Assembly (NCBI GenBank): GCA_051294375.1
Contig: CM119270.1
Coordinates: forward strand, 2,557,484-2,621,483
Length of the DNA stretch: 64,000 nucleotides
Reading direction: 5' to 3'
From: Paraspadella gotoi
Lineage: Eukaryota > Chaetognatha
How positions within the stretch are numbered: the stretch's first letter is position 1; each line of letters begins with the position of its first letter. Both the position numbers and the translations under genes were made by a program. Of this stretch, positions 57,375-64,000 are shown in pieces. Below the pieces are notes generated by a model. The model ran no database searches, was not told the origin of the DNA, and worked only from the letters and a program-made list of their open reading frames with translations.

Positions 57375-57495
57375 CTTGGCGGCACCGTCTCAAACCGGAA
57401 GTGACGCAGTCCGCCACGTGGCGTCGTCCCCGACCGGCGTCAACCGGCGTCGTAAAAAGCGAAGGCGTCATAACTTTGTTATGAACAATTATTAA
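57375..57495 (+). CDS. Candidate C-terminal fragment with basic tail
   Basis: After a 205-base gap, one frame gives LAAPSQTGSDAVRHVASSPT followed by NRRRKKRRRH, a nuclear-signal-like cluster, and a stop. Another frame is open too. The upstream part is hidden by the gap, so this stays tentative. Confidence 0.2.
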
Positions 57496-57499
57496 TGGT

Positions 57500-57506
57500 C
57501 GGGGAG

Positions 57507-57547
<41 letters not shown>

Positions 57548-58161
57548 TCCCTTTATTCTGTGTCGGATAAAAATGCCTTAGAAGACGACGGCGACTACGA
57601 CTACAATAATAACAACTACGATGACGACGACGACGACGACGAAATGGCGTTAAGGTTCCCGCGCTTTTCGTCCACAACCAAAGTCTTTTTCTTTCTTTCG
57701 ATTTGTGTCAACACTTTTTCTTCTTTTCTTTTTCTCTTTTGTCTCTAAAATCTTTCGACCCACGTTGTTCTCTTCATCTTTAAAACTTAAAAACTTTGAA
57801 ACTAAAACGATCAATGATCAATCCTTCACTTTTCTATTTCCCCTTTCTCTCTCTTTAAACTTCTATCTTTCTCTCCTGACCTCTCTTTACCTCTTAAACC
57901 TTCATCCTCCTCTTTCCTCTCTTTTCTTTTCCTCTCTTCTCGCTCTTACCTTCTTTACTTCCTCCTCCCGTCCCTTCCCCTCTTCCTTCCTACTCTCCTC
58001 CCTCCTCTTCTCTCTCCTACTCTCCTCCCCCTCTCTCTCTCCCTCTCCCTCTCTTCTCTTCCCTTTCCCTCTGTTATCGCACCCTTATGATGACGCCTTG
58101 ACAAGGGAGAGTAAACCCTTCCCGTTTTTTCCATTGATTAAAAAACTTCCTCAATCACGAG

Positions 58162-58197
<36 letters not shown>

Positions 58198-58800
58198 NNN
58201 NNNNNNNNNNNNNNNNNNNNNNNNNNNNNNNNNNNNNNNNNNNNNNNNNNNNNNNNNNNNNNNNNNNNNNNNNNNNNNNNNNNNNNNNNNNNNNNNNNNN
58301 NNNNNNNNNNNNNNNNNNNNNNNNNNNNNNNNNNNNNNNNNNNNNNNNNNNNNNNNNNNNNNNNNNNNNNNNNNNNNNNNNNNNNNNNNNNNNNNNNNNN
58401 NNNNNNNNNNNNNNNNNNNNNNNNNNNNNNNNNNNNNNNNNNNNNNNNNNNNNNNNNNNNNNNNNNNNNNNNNNNNNNNNNNNNNNNNNNNNNNNNNNNN
58501 NNNNNNNNNNNNNNNNNNNNNNNNNNNNNNNNNNNNNNNNNNNNNNNNNNNNNNNNNNNNNNNNNNNNNNNNNNNNNNNNNNNNNNNNNNNNNNNNNNNN
58601 NNNNNNNNNNNNNNNNNNNNNNNNNNNNNNNNNAAAAAAGTATGGAATTGAGGAAATTACTATGATAACGAGGCTTGACGGGAGTCTGTTACGAGCGTTT
58701 GTAAAATCATATGTGCTACAATGCNNNNNNNNNNTACTATGATAACGAGGACTGACGGGAGTCTGTGACGAGCGTTTGTAAAATTATATGTGCTACAATG
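57500..58800. other. GAC repeat, C/T block, gaps and a duplicated gap edge
   Basis: (GAC)n at 57505-57547 and 57617-57641, a C/T-rich stretch (57830-58075), (CT)n running into a 436-base gap (58198-58633), and two near-identical 65-base pieces flanking a 10-base gap at 58725-58734. Confidence 0.6.
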
Positions 58801-58917
58801 CTTAATGTGCAAATCTAGTTGCACACGATTCAATTGAAAACGAAAAAAAGTATATCGAAGTGTGAGAGGCCACAAGAAAGGTTGATGGTGTTAAAAGGGA
58901 ATGAAAATGTTGGAGTG

Positions 58918-58922
58918 ACTGT

Positions 58923-58966
<44 letters not shown>

Positions 58967-58974
58967 TTGTTGTT
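58918..58974 (+). repeat. (GTT)n microsatellite
   Basis: GTT repeats with a single GAT interruption. The minus frame would encode poly-glutamine, with no supporting gene. Confidence 0.8.
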
Positions 58975-59349
58975 TAAGGAATTGCTCAAACTTGGTGAGG
59001 AAAAAGGTTTTCAGATTTATCTCTGACTCAAATGATTCCATGATTCCATGAGCTGATGATCACCGTTTTGACGGATCCTGGAATTCGTTCCAGAATAATA
59101 TTAACGACTGAAAAGAAAATNNNNNNNNNNNNNNNNNNNNNNNNNNNNNNNNNNNNNNNNNNNNNNNNNNNNNNNNNNNNNNNNNNNNNNNNNNNNNNNN
59201 NNNNNNNNNNNNNNNNNNNNNNNNNNNNNNNNNNNNNNNNNNNNNNNNNNNNNNNNNNNNNNNNNNNNNNNNNNNNNNNNNNNNNNNNNNNNNNNNNNNN
59301 NNNNNNNNNNNNNNNNNNNNNNNNNNNNNNNNNNNNNNNNNNNNNNNNN

Positions 59350-59496
59350 ACGCAGCCGACTCTGCCGACGCCGCCGCCCTTCACCGTCAACACCTTGGAA
59401 ACGTTCACCCCTGTCACAACGAGTCGCGAATGTGAAGCTTTGGATTTTAACAGCAGATTTTCACGAGCAGTTTTACTGCCGGCACACTTTGTTTAA
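59350..59496 (+). CDS. Candidate C-terminal fragment after a gap
   Basis: Reads PTLPTPPPFTVNTLETFTPV then ECEALDFNSRFSRAVLLPAH and a stop. The upstream part lies in the 229-base gap (59121-59349). Composition is protein-like; the family is not recognised. Confidence 0.25.
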   Translation, partial: TQPTLPTPPPFTVNTLETFTPVTTSRECEALDFNSRFSRAVLLPAHFV

Positions 59497-59659
59497 ACTG
59501 ATTAATATAAGTTAAAAATTAAGACTGGTTGATACCAAGATATAATTTTAATAATACTTCTATCTCAATCATTAATAATTAATAATTATATTAATATTAT
59601 ATTATCATAAATATAATTGCAAAATTAACGGAGAGTTGATAATTTTATTTACTTAACAA

Positions 59660-59878
59660 TCATTTCTTTCTTTCTTTATCTCTGTCTTTGTTATCTTCCT
59701 TCCTTCCTTATCTCTCTATATCCGTTTATTTCTTTCTTTCTTTCTTTCTGTCTGACTGTCTGTCTGTTTTTCTGTCTTTCTTTCTGTCTGTCTGTCTTTA
59801 TTTCTTTCTCTCTTTCTTTCTGTCTTTCTTTCTTGCTTGCTTTTTTTATTTCTTTCTTTCTTTCTTTCTGTCTCTCTG

Positions 59879-59949
<71 letters not shown>

Positions 59950-60338
59950 CTCTTTCTTTCTTTCTTTACCCAGCTGACCCTCAAACCCCGACCGCGTCTT
60001 CCCCCTCGACGCAGAAACGCTTCCCAAGACGGGACCACGACGCAAAGAGAGAAAGAGAGANNNNNNNNNNNNNNNNNNNNNNNNNGAAGGAGAGGAGAGT
60101 ACGAGAGAGAGAAAGACGAGAGAATGAGAGAAAGAGATGAGAGAGAGAGAAATGAGAGAGAGAGAGAGAGAGAGGGAAAACTTATTTTTAGACGCATTAT
60201 AATTCACAACTAGTTGTATGCAATATCAAGAGATAAGAGAGAGAGAGAGAGAGAGAGAGAAGAGAAGATCCGAGAGGGAAGAGGACGAGGGAAAAAGTGG
60301 TGAGGAACTGGGCCGAGATGCGAGAGAATTAGCTTACG

Positions 60339-60396
<58 letters not shown>

Positions 60397-60600
60397 GTCT
60401 CTCCTCTCTCTCCAATCCCTTCCTCCGTTTTCAAATCACGCACATAATAACGCACCTAATTGGAAGCTGAATTGTGCGAAATTGATTTCATACATTTATC
60501 CTCCTCTCTGAGGGATTTCACGTTTGATACGGCTTTGAGATAGAAGACGACGACGACGACCGACGACGGACGACGACGAGCGAGCGAACGACAGAGAGAT
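59660..60600. repeat. (TTTC)n, GA, CT and GAC microsatellites
   Basis: (TTTC/TGTC)n at 59725-59970, GA tracts at 60100-60175 and 60236-60262, CT at 60340-60395 and GAC/CGAC at 60545-60590, with a 25-base gap at 60061-60085. Confidence 0.8.
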
Positions 60601-61080
60601 TGAATGTTATGTGGAGCGGTTTTGAAACGCAAGAGGGCAAAAGCGTGGAGCGAGAAATAGGGGGAGAGAGGGTGAAGGAAGGAAAGGGGACGTGGGTGAG
60701 AAGGGAAAAAGAGTGGGATCGGAGAAGGAAAAGGGAGAAAGAAAATAGAAAGAGAAGACAAGGAAGAAAAGATTATGATAGAATTATTCTTTGATAATTA
60801 AGGTCAGGAAGAAATGAGATATAAAGTTTTAGTTTGTCAAATTGTATTATATAAATATGTATAATTAAAATATGCAAGCAAAATGATAGAGTTAATAAAA
60901 AAGATATGAGGAAAAAGTGAGAAGCTATGAACAAGATGTGAGTGGTCTTTTCATACATAAAACATTTTTTTGGAATATTATACCATTCATTGATTAGGAA
61001 GCCAAGGTACTGTGGGAGTGAATAAACGAAGACTGTAGAGAGTCGTGATTATAATTATCATTGTAGATTGATGAATGCTT

Positions 61081-61175
61081 AAACCACAAAGCCTGTCCAA
61101 ATCAGGGGCCCAAGATACTAGCTTATTTAATAAATGAATGTAAATTCTTATATTTGGTTGTACTCAATTCATAAT
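61081..61175 (-). repeat. Dispersed AATAAGCTATC repeat, inverted copy
   Basis: The reverse complement reads GAGTACAACCAAATATAAGA, TTTATTAAATAAGCTAGTAT and TTTGGACAGGCTTTGTGGTT, close to the 20838-20935 copy. Confidence 0.65.
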
Positions 61176-61489
61176 AAAAAAAACGCGAAATAACCTAAAA
61201 AAACTAATAGAAATAAAAACCCAAACTTCTCCTCCTGCTCCTCCTTCTTCTCTCGAAAGGAAAGAGAGGAAATTAATAAAAAGAAAAAAAAGAAAAAAGG
61301 AAAAATTCTCCTTTCCGAAAAATCATCAACGGGTTCGATTCGGTCTGTCGGTCTGTTTGGAGTAATAGAGATTGAGGGATGAATAAACGAGGTTCAGTGG
61401 CGTGAAAGTTTTTGAGGCAAAACAGAAGGAACAAGAGAGAAAATAAAAAAGACGATGAATCTACGTTTGTGATACGGTTGTGCGATGCA

Positions 61490-61970
61490 TTCACATTCAT
61501 GCAGCAACCAAAAAACAAACTCCAGCATTCATCATTAGCAGCAACCTAAAAACTCACTTCAGCTCGGTATTCAACAGCAAACAAAACAATCCAGCATTCT
61601 CAATTAAGCAGCAACCAAAACCACCCAGCATCGCTCAGTGGACCAACCACTAATCCATCCCAAAAAACCATCAGCTCAGTCACCACAAAAACAACTCCAG
61701 GCATTCATCATCAGCAGCAACACAAACAACTCAGCATTCAATCATGTCAGCAGCAACAAAAACAACTCAATGCATTCAGTTATTCAAGCAGCAACCAAAC
61801 AACTTCCAGCATTCATTCATCTAACAGAACAAATAATCCAGCATACTTAACACAACCAAAACAACTCCAGCATCATATTTCAACAGCAACAAAACCAACT
61901 CCAGCACATTATTCAGCAAACCAATCACACTTCACTACAAGTATTCAACAGGCAACCAAAACAACTCCAG
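61490..61970 (+). repeat. ~36 bp degenerate minisatellite, CAGCAACCAAAACAACTCC
   Basis: About a dozen irregular units with AGCAGCAACCAAAACAACTC and CAGCATTCATCAT words. Unit length varies by indels. Confidence 0.7.
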
Positions 61971-62080
61971 CCCCCTTTTGAGTCCCTGGTTTTTGTCCCA
62001 GAAAATTTGGTTGATTTATTCGCTGATCGTTTTCGTCAAAAGACTAATTCTCGGCAGCCACTTCTCTCTCTTCTCTCTCA

Positions 62081-62116
<36 letters not shown>

Positions 62117-63540
62117 TCTCTCTCGTCTCTCTCTCTTCTTCTCTCTCTCCTCTCTCTCTCCGTCCCCCTCCGTTTTCCTTTATCGCCCGATTTACATTTG
62201 GCGTCTCCCATTTTTTTTCCTTTTCGCATTTCTTATCAACTCAAAAGAGAACTCCGATTCTTTTTTCTTTTTTTCGTCCTACCCATTTGGCTTTTTCTAC
62301 TCTCTCCCTCTAACTCTTTCTATCCCCATTTCTTATTTCTATTCCAACCACATTCTATTTTCTCTTTTACTCCTTTTTCTTTCTCCCCCCTTCCTCCCTC
62401 TAACATCCTTTCCATTTGTTTCATCCCTTTTTCTTTCTATTTCTAAATTCCTTTCCTCCTTTTCTATCCTCTCTTCCACTTCTCTATTTCTTTCCACCTC
62501 TGCTATCGAAAGTTTCCAAAAAAAACTCTACTTAGCCCACACCAATTCGACACCTAACCCCTTCTAAATATTATTTTTCCTCGCTTCATGACTTACCATA
62601 AAGACACCTCTTCCCCCAATCCCTTACTTTCTCGAACCTCTACCAATCTCCCCCACCCACCCCCCCCTCGTTTTCCAATCTCGAATCTGTCCCTAGTTTA
62701 GATTCCATTTGTTGATCTTTTAAACTTCGCACGTTTGTCTCAACCATGAACGAGTCTTTAACCCCGCAGTCTGTTACGGAGATTTCGGAAACTCGTTTGA
62801 ATCTCGCAACGGAAAAAAAAAGGAAGATCAAACAAAAAAAAGTTTCTTTTTTTTTTCCTATCCTACAACTATTTCTATTTCTTCACTCCCTTTCTCTTCT
62901 TCCCTTCTCTACCTCTTCCTCTTTCTCCCCTTTCCCTCTTCTTAATCTTTCTTCTATCTAATCCTCCTCTCCTCTTCCTTCCCTTCCTCCTTTTCTCTTT
63001 CTTCCTCTTCCTCCTTTTCTTCCTTTTCTTTTTTCTCCTTCCACAACGTTTCTATCCTCACTCCCTTTCTATTCTTTCTTCTTCTCTCCTCCTTCCTCCT
63101 CTCTTATCTCTCCTTCTCATCCTCCCTCCTCTTAATCGTTCCTCCTCTCCTCTTAATCTTTTCCCTCATCCTCTCCTCCTTTTAATCTTCCTCCTCTCTT
63201 TCCTTCCCTTCCTCCTTCTCTTTCTTCCTCTCTTTCTTCTCTTCCCCCTTTCCCTTTTCCCTTCCTTTTTTATTTTTTTGCTCCTTACTACAACTTTCTA
63301 TTCCTCAAATCCCTTAATCTTTCCTCCTCCTCCTCCTCCTTCCCTTCCTTCTCCTACTTAATTTTTCCTCGTCCTCTTCCTTCCTTTCCTCCTTTCTCTT
63401 CTTGCCTCTTTCCTTCTCTTCCTTTTCTTTTTTTTTCTATTTTTTACCACATCCTTCCGCCATTCTCCTTTCTCTCTCTCCTCCTCCTCCCCCTTCTCCC
63501 TTCTCCCTTCTCCCCCCCTCCGACTCAATGATGCTAATGG
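61971..63540 (+). repeat. Long polypyrimidine block
   Basis: About 1.5 kb is mostly C/T on the plus strand, beginning with (CT)n (62062-62165) and continuing as CTTCCTCCTC words. A short less biased stretch (62690-62830) has an ATG at 62746 (NESLTPQSVTEISETRLNLA) that soon runs into poly(T). Confidence 0.7.
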
Positions 63541-63622
63541 CATCCAATCCTCGCTCTCGCGCCGGTTTTAAAACCACTTGATTAATCATTCAATGCTAAT
63601 GTCAACTTGTTCCTCCGTTTAG

Positions 63623-63695
63623 AGCCCTTTTTCGGCGGACCGTCGGCTGCGCTTGAGAACGGCAGCTGGGCTGGCTGAAGCGCTGCGGCTGCCGC
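63623..63695 (+). CDS. Candidate 73-base internal exon
   Basis: A pyrimidine-rich acceptor (TTCCTCCGTTTAG) and a strong donor (GCCGC/GTAAGT) bound an open GC-rich segment, SPFSADRRLRLRTAAGLAEA then LRLP. No partner exon lies in the last 300 bases. Confidence 0.25.
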
Positions 63696-64000
63696 GTAAG
63701 TGGCTGTTTGTTGACTGGCTGTGAGAGTCGGTTGTGACGTTTAGAGAGTGGCATGGCAGTTTGTACGCGGCGGCAGAATTGGCAGTTGCGCAGGCTTGCG
63801 ATATTTAGATCGTGAATCAATAACAGACATTGAGCGATGTTATGTGAGAAAAATATAAGCTAGTGAATCATTACGGCTGTAATCGTGGACTCTGAATTGT
63901 GAATCGTTAGTGGACAGGTCGTAGTCTTCCACCTAAACAAATAGCCAAATAAGAATCAATTTACTGTTTGCGTCGCATTATGTTACCGCTCACTGTTTTA

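Noticed and set aside
59716-60207. Arg/Glu/Lys repeat protein on the minus strand
   Set aside because: Translation of (TTTC)n and GA microsatellites with a gap in between; no non-repetitive domain.
63610-63820. Minus-strand frame in the final GC-rich stretch
   Set aside because: It overlaps a better-bounded plus-strand exon candidate and shows no start or splice signals.

Overview
This 64 kb window is nuclear DNA from an animal. It is AT-rich, its one confident gene is split by GT-AG introns, and much of the rest is simple-sequence repeat: long (CT)n, (GA)n, (TTTC)n, (GTC)n and (AAT)n blocks and polypyrimidine minisatellites. An invertebrate is likely, because of the repeat style, tRNA-derived SINE-like units and Penelope-like (hammerhead-type) termini. 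An arthropod such as a crustacean or chelicerate is plausible but cannot be proved from this sequence. The sequence contains about 18 runs of N, many exactly 25 or 10 long, and several repeat copies that differ mainly by scattered single-base insertions. This looks like a draft assembly with gap-filling from noisy long reads, so reading frames outside the confident gene should be treated with caution.

The only gene identified with confidence is a plus-strand purine nucleoside phosphorylase (PNP, trimeric family) in six coding exons from 18572 to 24719. All splice phases agree, all expected catalytic residues are present and the predicted protein is 333 residues. Its introns hold a tRNA-derived SINE-like unit, a degenerate ~165 bp tandem array, two copies of a dispersed repeat and long GA blocks. 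A separate possible start exon (17540-17589) lies upstream.

Layout. 1-5 kb: T-rich DNA with a broken minus-strand reading frame (237-753), a 130 bp tandem repeat and a GC-richer unrecognised block. 5-13.7 kb: an alternating ~60 bp polypyrimidine minisatellite, poly(A), microsatellites and a duplicated ~350 bp segment. 13.7-17.1 kb: five tandem 0.5-0.7 kb units, each with a ~250 bp core of conserved inverted repeats. 17.5-24.8 kb: the PNP locus. 26.2-29.4 kb: a 1.5 kb tandem unit, part of it duplicated exactly over 591 bp. 30-33 kb: ~75 bp tandem units, a 42 bp minisatellite and an (AAT)n block. 33.0-41.7 kb: two direct 3.9 kb copies separated by ~1 kb that contains a tRNA-like SINE. 41.7-42.3 kb: two head-to-head terminal repeats, each containing a hammerhead-like ribozyme fold. 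42-49 kb: GAC, GA and CT blocks and candidate exons. 49.8-54.7 kb: AT-rich DNA almost free of microsatellites, with a few orphan open frames. 54.7-64 kb: an inverted copy of the 30 kb repeat, many gaps, microsatellites and a long pyrimidine block.

The genes do not form a pathway or operon. The points of most interest are the hammerhead-like inverted pair, the structured five-unit array, and the duplications, which need to be separated into biology and assembly artefact.
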